Assembly: GCA_034408875.1 (NCBI GenBank)
Contig: JAWXCJ010000236.1
Span: forward strand, 1-11,255
Direction of reading: 5' to 3'
DNA length: 11,255 nucleotides
DNA from: JANNHK01 sp034408875
Lineage (GTDB): Bacteria > Actinomycetota > Acidimicrobiia > IMCC26256 > PALSA-610
Part shown: positions 5,305 through 11,255 of the stretch, one piece after another
Position numbering within the stretch: position 1 is the first letter of the stretch
How the letters are laid out: every line of letters starts with the position of its first letter
Notes under the pieces: generated by a model
The model's input: only the letters and a program-made list of their open reading frames with translations
The model's database searches: none
Told to the model about the DNA's origin: nothing
Translations under genes and position numbers: made by a program

Positions 5305-6693
5305 ATGGCCGAGTACCGCGTCGAACACGATTCCATGGGTGACGTGCGCGTGCCTGCCGGCGCGCAGTGGGGGGCGCAGACCCAGCGTGCGGTCGAGAAC
5401 TTCCCGATCTCGGGTATCCCGATCGAGGCGGGGCTCGTGCGTGCCCTCGCGCTCGTGAAGGCGGAAGCGGCGCGTGTCAACGCGACCCTGCGCGACGTAC
5501 CCAACGTGACGAAGCGGGTCGCCGACGCGATCGGTGCCGCAGCCGACGAAGTCGCCGACGGGCGCTGGAACGACCAATTCCCGATCGACGTGTACCAGAC
5601 CGGGTCGGGGACATCGTCGAACATGAACGCGAACGAAGTCATCGCACGGCTGGCGACCGAGCGGCTCGGCGAACCAGTGCATCCGAACGACCACGTGAAC
5701 GCGTCGCAGTCGTCGAACGACGTGTTCCCGTCGGCGGTGCACATCGCGGTCGCCGAAGGAGTGGTGCGCGACGTCATTCCCGCGTGCGAGCACCTGGCCG
5801 TAACGCTGCGGCGCAAGCAACGGGCGTTCGCCAAGGTCGTGAAGGCGGGTCGCACCCACCTCATGGACGCGACGCCGGTGACCCTCGGTCAGGAGTTCGG
5901 CGGGTACGCCGCGCAGGTCGACGAGGCCGTCGCCCGCCTGCGCGACACGCTCCCGCGTGTCTGCGCGCTTCCGCTCGGCGGCACGGCGGTTGGCACCGGC
6001 ATCAACGCGCCGAAACGCTTCGCGCCGCAGGTCATCGCCCGTCTTGCCGAACGCACGCAGCTCCCGCTCACCGAAGCGACGGACCACTTTGCCGCCCAGG
6101 GTGCGCGTGACGCCCTCGTCGAGTGCAGCGGTCAGCTCCGCACGCTCGCAGTCGCGCTCGTGAAGATCGCGAACGACCTGCGGTGGATGGGCAGCGGCCC
6201 GCGCGCGGGCCTGGCCGAGATCCGCCTTCCCGACCTTCAGCCCGGTTCGTCGATCATGCCCGGCAAGGTGAACCCGGTCATCCCCGAGGTGGTCACCCAG
6301 GTCGGCGCGCAGGTCATGGGCAACGACACCGCGGTTGCGTTCGCCGGATCGCAAGGCAACTTCGAACTCAACGTGTACGTGCCGGTCATGGCCCGGAACC
6401 TGCTGGAGTCGATCCGGCTCCTCACGAGCGCGACCAGGGTGTTGGCCGACAAGTGCGTCGCGGGCATCGAGGCGAACGTCGAACGGCTGCGCGAGTACGC
6501 CGAATCGTCGCCCGCCATCGGCACCGCGCTCAACCCGCACATCGGCTACGAGGCGGTCGCCGAGGTTGTCAAGGAATCGAACCGGACCGGGAAGCCGATT
6601 CGCGAGATCGTGCGCACGCGCAAACTCATGACAGACGCGGAACTCGACAAGGTGCTCGACGTCTTGGCGATGACGCGCGGCGGCATCTTGTAG
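5305..6693 (+). CDS. fumC: Fumarate hydratase class II (FumC)
   Basis: This 462-residue, iron-free, heat- and oxygen-stable fumarase belongs to the fumarase/aspartase superfamily. Superfamily blocks are present: TGSGTSSNMNANEVIA (99-114), HPNDHVNASQSSNDVFPSA (126-144), GRTHLMDATPVTLGQE with the active-site H185, and the signature GSSIMPGKVNP (314-324), whose S315 is the expected catalytic base. NFELNVYVPV (352-361) and the C-terminal small domain are complete. The residues favour fumarase over aspartase or argininosuccinate lyase. It does the same reaction as the divergent class I enzyme, so the pair probably allows malate production both when iron is plentiful and when iron is scarce or clusters are damaged. 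The stop is 11 bases before the cation transporter gene. Confidence 0.96.
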   Translation: MAEYRVEHDSMGDVRVPAGAQWGAQTQRAVENFPISGIPIEAGLVRALALVKAEAARVNATLRDVPNVTKRVADAIGAAADEVADGRWNDQFPIDVYQTGSGTSSNMNANEVIARLATERLGEPVHPNDHVNASQSSNDVFPSAVHIAVAEGVVRDVIPACEHLAVTLRRKQRAFAKVVKAGRTHLMDATPVTLGQEFGGYAAQVDEAVARLRDTLPRVCALPLGGTAVGTGINAPKRFAPQVIARLAERTQLPLTEATDHFAAQGARDALVECSGQLRTLAVALVKIANDLRWMGSGPRAGLAEIRLPDLQPGSSIMPGKVNPVIPEVVTQVGAQVMGNDTAVAFAGSQGNFELNVYVPVMARNLLESIRLLTSATRVLADKCVAGIEANVERLREYAESSPAIGTALNPHIGYEAVAEVVKESNRTGKPIREIVRTRKLMTDAELDKVLDVLAMTRGGIL

Positions 6694-6704
6694 CGTCGAA
6701 TCTC

Positions 6705-7631
6705 ATGGCCGGCCACGAGGGCTCGAAGAAAGCGGTCATCGCCGCACTCATCGCCAACGCGCTGATCGCGGTCAGCAAGTTCATCGTGTTCCTCATCACC
6801 GGCGCGGCCTCGCTGCTCGCCGAAGCAATCCACTCGGCCGCCGACACCGGGAACCAGGGCCTCCTGCTGCACGGCGGCAAGTCGGCCCGGCGGCCCGCCG
6901 ACGAGCAGCACCCGTTCGGCTACGGCAACCGGCGCTACTTCTGGGCGTTCATCGTCGCGCTGGTGTTGTTCAGCCTCGGTGGCCTCTTCGCCATCTACGA
7001 AGGCATCGAGAAGCTGCGGCATCCGCACGAGCTCGAAAGCATCGGACTCGCGATCGGGTTGCTGGTGTTCGCGATCGGCGTGGAAGCATGGTCGTTCCGC
7101 ACCGCGATCCGCGAAGCGAACAAGGTGCGGGGCGAGCGGTCGATGCTGCGGTTCATCCGCACGTCGAAGGGGCCCGAACTCCCGGTGGTCCTGCTCGAAG
7201 ACACCGGCGCGCTCATCGGTCTCGTGATCGCGCTGTTCGGCGTGACGATGGCGAAGATCACCGACGAACCGCGGTGGGACGCCGCGGGTTCGCTGGCGAT
7301 CGGCATCTTGCTCGTGATCATCGCGTTGTTCCTGGCCGTCGAGATGTCGAGCCTCCTACTCGGTGAGCCCGCCCTCGACGAGGACATCGCCAAGATGCGG
7401 ACCGCGATCACCGGCAACGACAAGGTGCGTCGCATCATCCACCTGCGCACCGAGCACATCGGCCCCGACGAGATCGTGCTCGCCGCCAAACTCGAGTTCG
7501 ACCGCGATCTCACGATCGAACAGCTCACACAGGCGATCGACGACGTCGAGGCCGCGGTGCGCGCCGCGGTACCCGCGACAAGGCTGATCTTCCTCGAACC
7601 CGACCTCTACCGAGAGCCGTCGGCAACCTAG
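6705..7631 (+). CDS. Cation diffusion facilitator (CDF) family transporter
   Basis: This 308-residue membrane protein belongs to the CDF family of proton-driven divalent-cation exporters (Zn, Mn, Fe, Co). Hydrophobic helices lie at about 11-31, 33-55, 80-98, 113-130, 161-183 and 195-215, giving the expected six. The helix-2 metal site reads HSAAD (H43, D47). In helix 5 the usual paired acidic/His residues are replaced by LLEDTGALIGL (E165, D166), a pattern I associate with the ZnT9-like branch, so the metal cannot be assigned. Residues 220-308 form the cytoplasmic regulatory domain (VRRIIHLRTEHIGPDEI). ATG 6705 is used because the open frame upstream runs inside fumC. No ribosome-binding site is seen; TAGCGT at 6691-6696 sits 8 bases before the ATG. 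Position behind fumC suggests co-transcription and a possible tie to metal balance. Confidence 0.9.
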   Translation: MAGHEGSKKAVIAALIANALIAVSKFIVFLITGAASLLAEAIHSAADTGNQGLLLHGGKSARRPADEQHPFGYGNRRYFWAFIVALVLFSLGGLFAIYEGIEKLRHPHELESIGLAIGLLVFAIGVEAWSFRTAIREANKVRGERSMLRFIRTSKGPELPVVLLEDTGALIGLVIALFGVTMAKITDEPRWDAAGSLAIGILLVIIALFLAVEMSSLLLGEPALDEDIAKMRTAITGNDKVRRIIHLRTEHIGPDEIVLAAKLEFDRDLTIEQLTQAIDDVEAAVRAAVPATRLIFLEPDLYREPSAT

Positions 7632-7656
7632 CTAGGCCGGAGGCTGACCGCCTCCG
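7627..7656. terminator. Abutting convergent stops with palindrome and small hairpin
   Basis: The CDF stop TAG (7629-7631) directly touches the PspA stop (7632-7634), forming the palindrome CCTAGCTAGG (7627-7636). Two bases later CGGAGGC (7638-7644) and GCCTCCG (7650-7656) form a 7-base-pair stem with a 5-base loop. There is no T-run. This may act as a weak two-way terminator, or the two transcripts may simply overlap in antisense. Confidence 0.4.
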
Positions 7657-8456
7657 CCTCCGCCTCCGCCTTCGGCGGGCTGCTGCGCGGGCTGTTCTGC
7701 CACCGCCGGCGCGTCGGTGGGGGCCGCGGCCGGAGCCGGGAGCCCGAGCTGCGTCCTCAGCTCTGACAGGCGGGCCTGCGCTTCGGCGTTGATCGACGCC
7801 TGTTCGACTTCCATCATGCGCGACTCGGTCGACGAGCCCTGGAGGTCGGCCATGCCCTGCGCACGCGCCGAACGGCTCTCGATCTTCTCGCGGATTTGCT
7901 CGAACGTGGGCACGTCTTCGCCCACCGTCGCGGTGAGCTGCTGCATCGCCTTGTTCATGTGCTCTTGCATCTTCGACTGGTCGAGCTGCGAGAGCAGACG
8001 CTGACGTTCGGACAGTTTCTTCTGCAATGCCGACGAGTTCTGCTGCACGGCTTGCTTCGCGGCGTCGGAGTTGCGGGTCGACTCGAGCAACATCGCCTGA
8101 AGGTCAGCGACCTCGCGTTCCAACGCGATCAAACGGTTCGCGAACGACTCCGCTGCGGCCTGATACTCGAGTGCCTTCGCCGTGTCGCCCTTCTGGGTCG
8201 ACTCGTCGGTCAACAAGAGCGCCTGGCGCGCGTTGCCCGTGATCTTGTCGAGCTCCTGCTGCGCGCGGTCGAGCCGCATCTGCGTCTGCTTCTGATGCGC
8301 GATGACGTTCGCGGCCTGCTCGGTGAGCCGGCGGTGCTGGTCCTGCGCCTCCGTGATCGCCTGTTCGAGTTGGACCTTCGGGTCGGCCGCTTCCTCGAAG
8401 CTCCCCGACATCTTCGCGGTCATGTACTTCCACCAGCGGCGCATCAGCTTGAACAT
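7632..8456 (-). CDS. pspA: PspA/IM30 family envelope-stress protein
   Basis: PspA proteins bind the cytoplasmic face of stressed membranes and assemble into ESCRT-III-like rods or rings that limit proton leakage. This 274-residue protein has a basic aromatic amphipathic N-terminal helix (MFKLMRRWWKYMTAKM) and then the family turn EEAADPKVQLEQAI (21-34). Almost continuous heptad-rich coiled coil follows to about 235. Residues 238-274 are a Pro/Ala/Gln tail ending in eight consecutive glycines (263-270) and QPPA, which is unusual and longer than the E. coli PspA end. No ribosome-binding site precedes ATG 8456; TAGGCT on the minus strand lies 6 bases before it, as for a leaderless internal promoter. 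Upstream on the same strand, 19 bases away, is the two-helix membrane protein. No PspF, PspB, PspC or ClgR gene is visible. Confidence 0.9.
   Translation of the reverse strand: MFKLMRRWWKYMTAKMSGSFEEAADPKVQLEQAITEAQDQHRRLTEQAANVIAHQKQTQMRLDRAQQELDKITGNARQALLLTDESTQKGDTAKALEYQAAAESFANRLIALEREVADLQAMLLESTRNSDAAKQAVQQNSSALQKKLSERQRLLSQLDQSKMQEHMNKAMQQLTATVGEDVPTFEQIREKIESRSARAQGMADLQGSSTESRMMEVEQASINAEAQARLSELRTQLGLPAPAAAPTDAPAVAEQPAQQPAEGGGGGGGGQPPA
7650..7670. repeat. Hexanucleotide tandem repeat encoding the PspA poly-glycine tail
   Basis: GCCTCC occurs three times in tandem followed by GCC. Read on the minus strand it gives alternating GGC/GGA glycine codons, most of the Gly8 run near the PspA C-terminus. 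Such a simple repeat can change length by replication slippage in steps of two glycines without shifting the frame. Confidence 0.8.
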
Positions 8457-8462
8457 GCCCGC

Positions 8463-8468
8463 AGCCTA
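8463..8468 (-). promoter_or_regulatory. Candidate -10 element of a leaderless pspA transcript
   Basis: TAGGCT on the minus strand is followed by 6 bases (GCGGGC) and the pspA ATG. The geometry is the same as at the class I fumarase start. It would let pspA be expressed separately from the upstream genes. No clear -35 box is seen, so the support is geometry plus the lack of a Shine-Dalgarno sequence. Confidence 0.38.
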
Positions 8469-8475
8469 GAGCTAT

Positions 8476-9243
8476 CTACCTGGGGGAGCCGCCTGCGGCG
8501 CGGCCGACCTCTTCGAGGCCTTGGCGGAGCGCTTCCATGTCGCCGACGAGCTGGTCGACGTCGGCTCCGAGGCCGGACAGTTCGGAGACGTCGCCCGCCG
8601 ACAGCGACAGCTCGACGGCGCGGGCGACGGCCTCGTCGAGCCGGGCGTCGAGAACTTCCAGCCGTTGCCGCGCGTCGGAGGCGACGGTGTGGAGCCGCTC
8701 GCCCGACGAGAGCTGCGCTTCGAGGGCCTCGGCCGTGCGGTCCCACGAGTCGGCCGCGCCGGGGGATTCGGGCCGGGTGCCTTCCATCTGCTCGCGGCGG
8801 GTACGGACTTCGTCGAGGTCGAGCGAACGCAGTCCGGCGTCGAGGAGGTCGCCGTGGCTCGCGACCCGCCAGCACTCCTTCACGGCCGACTCGATGCGAG
8901 TACCGATTTCGGCCAGGCGATCGTGCACCGGGCCCGTACGCGCCCCGCGCACGACGTTGTCGAAGCGCCGCTTGGCTTGCAGCGCCTCGTGCACGTAGCG
9001 CCGCCACGGATCGGAGAGCGCCATCGGGTCGATGCCTTGGAGGGGACGCTTGCGGCGGGGGAGGCGCAGCGCCACCATGACGCCGTACGCGGCCGCGCCC
9101 ACCAGGGCGACCGGTAGGAGCCCGGCGCCGAGCAGCACCGCCGCGGACGCACCGACACCACCGGCGAGGATCGCCGACGGCGCCATGACCGCCTCGGCCG
9201 TGCGTCCCGTCTTCAGGTGCTCGGGCAACCGCTCGATCGCCAT
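8476..9243 (-). CDS. Two-helix membrane protein with cytoplasmic coiled coil (PspM-like position)
   Basis: I do not recognise the family of this 255-residue protein. Two closely spaced hydrophobic helices lie at about 21-40 and 42-59 (Ala/Gly/Val/Leu-rich), forming a membrane hairpin. The strongly basic RLPRRKRP (60-67) should hold the rest in the cytoplasm. Residues 75-155 are charged and helical (RRYVHEALQAKRRFD, then IESAVKECW), a loop follows at 156-166, and a second acidic helical section runs from 167 to 248. ATG 9243 has GAGGG 4 bases upstream and lies 10 bases after the lipoprotein stop. The gene sits directly before pspA. A membrane hairpin plus coiled coil encoded beside pspA recalls mycobacterial PspM, which recruits PspA; this is an inference from layout, not from sequence identity. 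Confidence 0.75.
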   Translation of the reverse strand: MAIERLPEHLKTGRTAEAVMAPSAILAGGVGASAAVLLGAGLLPVALVGAAAYGVMVALRLPRRKRPLQGIDPMALSDPWRRYVHEALQAKRRFDNVVRGARTGPVHDRLAEIGTRIESAVKECWRVASHGDLLDAGLRSLDLDEVRTRREQMEGTRPESPGAADSWDRTAEALEAQLSSGERLHTVASDARQRLEVLDARLDEAVARAVELSLSAGDVSELSGLGADVDQLVGDMEALRQGLEEVGRAAGGSPR

Positions 9244-9253
9244 CAGGCCCTCA

Positions 9254-11071
9254 TTAGAAGTTGCTCACCACCGCGGTGAAGACACGCGAAATCGTCGTCG
9301 CGTCGGACGCGTCGTACACCTGCGCGTTCGTCGCCTCCGCGATGCGGCGCAGGGTTTCGAGGTCGGCGTCGTCGCCGTACGCGATCGCGAACACGCGCAC
9401 CGGCTGTGCGTTCTCACCTTCGGCCTGCTCGCGCAGGTTGTTGATGAGGCCTTCGAGATCGGAGTTGCGGTCGTCTTCGTTCCGGCCGTCGCTCAACAGC
9501 ACGACCGCGTTGATACGGGTCGGGTCGAACTGTTCGAGGACCGCCTCGTACGCGTCGCCGGTGGCGGTATACAGCGGCGTGCCGTTCAACGGCACCAGGT
9601 TGCCGACGGTGCGCACCATCTCTTCGCGCTGGCCACCGAGCGGTTCGATGGGTAGGAGGTCCTGCCAGTCGTCGAGCGCGGACTCGCCCATGTTCGTGGT
9701 GAAGACCCGCAGGCCGACGTCGTCGTCGGTTGCGAACTCGTCGAGCGCGTCGATGACCGCGACCTTCGCCAGGTCGAGCTTGGTTTCGCCCGTGTCTGGG
9801 TTGCCCGGGTCGCCCATCGAGCCGGAGACGTCGAGCAGCAGCATGACCTGGGCGCGCTTGCGGTCTTCCTGCCAGCGGTCGAGCAGACCGGTGAGTACCT
9901 GCGGTTCGGGCACTTCGAGCAGCGTCTGCGGCTGCTCCGGGTCGACCCCCCATTGCGCGCTGATCGGTTCGCCGATGGCGACCTCGGGGTTACCGGGCCG
10001 GAACCCGAACTCGAGGACGCGCTCCTGCGCGCCCGGCTCCTTGATGAACGTCTCGAACTTGCGGGCCGCTTCTTTCTCCTGCTCCGTCACCCACGACGCG
10101 TCGAGCACGATGAAGGGATTGTCGCTGTAGAGGGTGCCTTCGGTCGGGTAGATCGCGACGAGCGGGACGCGTGGTTCGCGCGGCACCTCACCCGGCGACA
10201 GGATGCCGTCGGGGTTGCCCTTGTTGTAGTCGATAACCGACTTCTCCTCGACCGCGACCGCCGACACGTAGGTGAGCGACGTACCGCGCGCGTCGTTGCG
10301 GAACCAGTTGTTGAGGAACGTCATCGTGATGTCGCCGTAGTGGACCACGGCCGACTCGACGCCTTTCGCGAACTCGCGCACGTCGGCGCGGTCGACGTCT
10401 TCGAGCGAAAGGCCCTCGGTCTTGTCGGTCGCCGCGTAGTACTGCGCGATCGTCGACGACAGCGCGCTGGTCGAGAAGTTGGGGTTGGTCTTGCCGAGCC
10501 GGAACGGTCCCCATTCGGGGTGGCCGAGCGCGCCCCAACCGCCGGGCTCCTGCGCGAGCCGGAGGATGTCGGCGTACCCGACCGGGGTTTCGGGGTAGCC
10601 GAGCGCGTCGGCCATCGGCTCGGGCATCGCGATGACGAGCGGCGTCAACATGAACGGCTCGGACTCGGGTGCGATCGGCTCCTCGCCCTTGTCGTCGAGG
10701 CGTTGGTTCAGGATCTGACCCCACGCCGACGACGCGGGCGACCACACGACCGGGCGCGGTCCATTGGCGTCGTTCTCGGGCCAGCCGTCGGTGAGCAACG
10801 TCGTGGCCCCACCCGAGGCCTTGCTCTGCACGCGCACGAACGCGCAGTCGCCGCCGCCGAGTTGCGCTTCGTCGGAAGCGTTGAACTCCTCGGCGAGGGT
10901 CGTGAGCAATGCGATCTTCTCGGACGAGACCGCCATGTCGATCGGGATGCAGTCGCCGGGGTCCGAAAGCTCCGGGCTGACGGACTCGGCGCTGTCGTCG
11001 CCACCACCACCCGAACACGCACTCGCGCTCAGGACGATCGCCACTGCGATCAACCACGTTGCTCGCTTCAC
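9254..11071 (-). CDS. Lipoprotein fusing a solute-binding-like region to a VWA domain
   Basis: This 605-residue exported protein begins with a basic, hydrophobic signal (MKRATWLIAVAIVLSASAC) whose lipobox ends at C19. A Gly-rich linker then attaches it to the outer membrane leaflet. Residues 40-390 resemble a periplasmic-binding-protein fold of the extracellular solute-binding type, with KTNPNFSTSA at 194-203 in the style of ligand-binding loops. Two cysteines, C41 and C76, could form a disulfide. Residues 405-605 form a von Willebrand factor A domain with a complete metal-ion-dependent adhesion site: DVSGSMG (D414, S416, S418), T498 in NGTPLY and D528 in LLSDG. No ABC permease or ATPase gene adjoins it, so sensing or adhesion is more likely than import. 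The GTG start overlaps the upstream stop by two bases and has GGAAGGA 8 bases upstream. Confidence 0.88.
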   Translation of the reverse strand: MKRATWLIAVAIVLSASACSGGGGDDSAESVSPELSDPGDCIPIDMAVSSEKIALLTTLAEEFNASDEAQLGGGDCAFVRVQSKASGGATTLLTDGWPENDANGPRPVVWSPASSAWGQILNQRLDDKGEEPIAPESEPFMLTPLVIAMPEPMADALGYPETPVGYADILRLAQEPGGWGALGHPEWGPFRLGKTNPNFSTSALSSTIAQYYAATDKTEGLSLEDVDRADVREFAKGVESAVVHYGDITMTFLNNWFRNDARGTSLTYVSAVAVEEKSVIDYNKGNPDGILSPGEVPREPRVPLVAIYPTEGTLYSDNPFIVLDASWVTEQEKEAARKFETFIKEPGAQERVLEFGFRPGNPEVAIGEPISAQWGVDPEQPQTLLEVPEPQVLTGLLDRWQEDRKRAQVMLLLDVSGSMGDPGNPDTGETKLDLAKVAVIDALDEFATDDDVGLRVFTTNMGESALDDWQDLLPIEPLGGQREEMVRTVGNLVPLNGTPLYTATGDAYEAVLEQFDPTRINAVVLLSDGRNEDDRNSDLEGLINNLREQAEGENAQPVRVFAIAYGDDADLETLRRIAEATNAQVYDASDATTISRVFTAVVSNF

Positions 11072-11253
11072 GCCCGGATTCCTTCCCAGAGTTGAATCAG
11101 TGCTTCGAGTACACCCGCCGGCGGGAGTCCGTCGGTAGCGGGCAACTCGGGTGCGTCGGCGGGTGCACCCGCCGGTGGGGCGTCGTCGACGCGATAGTTC
11201 TGCGCTTCGAGCGCGTCGCGCAGGTCGTCTGCGAGGGCGCTTGGGTCGTCGCC
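11068..11253 (-). CDS. C-terminal end of an unidentified protein (partial)
   Basis: An open frame enters from the right edge of the window and runs 61 codons to a TGA at 11070-11068 that overlaps the GTG of the VWA lipoprotein (GTGA). The visible end reads as a charged helix (LADDLRDALEAQNYRV), a Pro/Ala/Asp-rich flexible linker with two PPAG elements, and a terminal amphipathic helix (GVLEALIQLWEGIRA). The stop/start overlap, codon bias and clean frame argue that it is real and translationally coupled to the lipoprotein gene. The piece is too short and low in complexity to name. The protein begins outside the window, so it is the most informative missing neighbour of the envelope module. Confidence 0.65.
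   Translation of the reverse strand, partial: GDDPSALADDLRDALEAQNYRVDDAPPAGAPADAPELPATDGLPPAGVLEALIQLWEGIRA
11080..11086 (-). promoter_or_regulatory. Ribosome-binding site of the VWA lipoprotein gene
   Basis: GGAAGGA on the minus strand lies 8 bases before GTG 11071, inside the end of the upstream gene. It supports the GTG start and places the signal peptide at the very N-terminus. Confidence 0.75.
11157..11174. repeat. 18-base perfect palindrome inside the partial gene
   Basis: CGGCGGGTGCACCCGCCG equals its own reverse complement. It lies in the Pro/Ala linker of the partial gene, 32 bases from a second perfect palindrome CCCGCCGGCGGG at 11114-11125. Both overlap codons for PPAG. They may be a by-product of GC-rich linker coding, or a binding site or hairpin just upstream of the lipoprotein gene. 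Confidence 0.6.
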
Positions 11254-11255
11254 GC

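Noticed and set aside
5236..5314. Similar MAEF/MAEY starts of the two fumarases taken as evidence of common ancestry
   Set aside because: Class I and class II fumarases are unrelated folds, and the similarity stops after three or four residues.
4061..5458. Plus-strand open frame opposite the class I fumarase, running into fumC
   Set aside because: The translation is dominated by Arg/Glu/Val with no family signature, while the minus strand gives an intact fumarase with its cluster cysteines.
5179..6540. Minus-strand open frame opposite fumC
   Set aside because: Antisense shadow of an intact FumC; no motif or ribosome-binding site.
6123..6704. Longer N-terminus for the CDF transporter inside fumC
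   Set aside because: That stretch is an out-of-frame reading of fumC; family length and the first membrane helix fit ATG 6705.
7896..9080. Plus-strand open frame opposite pspA and the two-helix protein
   Set aside because: Highly Arg-rich with no motif. The minus strand gives coherent coiled-coil and membrane proteins.
9254..11071. Calling the lipoprotein an ABC transporter substrate-binding subunit
   Set aside because: There is no permease or ATPase gene in the window, and the fused VWA domain is not part of such importers. Only the fold resemblance is kept.
9953..11095. Plus-strand open frame opposite the VWA lipoprotein
   Set aside because: No domain; Arg/Val/Glu-biased composition mirrors the opposite-strand codon bias. 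The lipoprotein has a signal peptide, lipobox and MIDAS.

Overview
The window is densely coded, GC-rich bacterial DNA. Genes abut or overlap by 1-4 bases, and no gap between genes exceeds 60 bases. GC-heavy third codon positions, GTG starts, the order purH-folD-(small membrane protein)-mdh, and adjacent class I and class II fumarases all point to an actinobacterium. A deep lineage such as Acidimicrobiia is my best guess; this is an inference from gene order and composition, not a database match. No RNA gene, CRISPR array, insertion sequence or phage gene was seen.

Left block (1-3577, all +): the 3' end of purH, complete folD, a 68-residue zinc-ribbon/one-helix membrane protein, a 259-residue protein with a C-terminal J domain, malate dehydrogenase (mdh), and a methylated-DNA repair methyltransferase (ogt type). 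These sit so close together that one transcript is likely. purH consumes 10-formyl-tetrahydrofolate and FolD makes it, so the first two genes are metabolically linked.

Middle block (3596-7631): a class I (iron-sulfur) fumarase on the minus strand, and divergent from it a class II (iron-free) fumarase followed by a cation diffusion facilitator. With mdh, this region holds two consecutive TCA-cycle steps (fumarate to malate to oxaloacetate). The 59-base divergent gap carries a perfect 8-base inverted repeat that looks like an operator. The class I gene has no ribosome-binding site but has a TANNNT -10-like hexamer 6 bases before its GTG, as expected for a leaderless mRNA. The convergent ogt/fumarase ends form a 12-base inverted repeat that encodes the same last four residues (IVRR) in two unrelated proteins.

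Right block (7632-11255, all -), in transcription order: a cut-off gene of unknown function, a lipoprotein fusing a solute-binding-like region to a von Willebrand factor A (VWA) domain, a protein with two membrane helices and a coiled coil, and PspA/IM30. No transporter permease or ATPase is present. The most interesting candidate in the window is therefore an envelope-stress module: an external metal-binding lipoprotein, a membrane link, and cytoplasmic PspA. The two-helix protein may play the part that PspM plays in mycobacteria; that is a hypothesis only.
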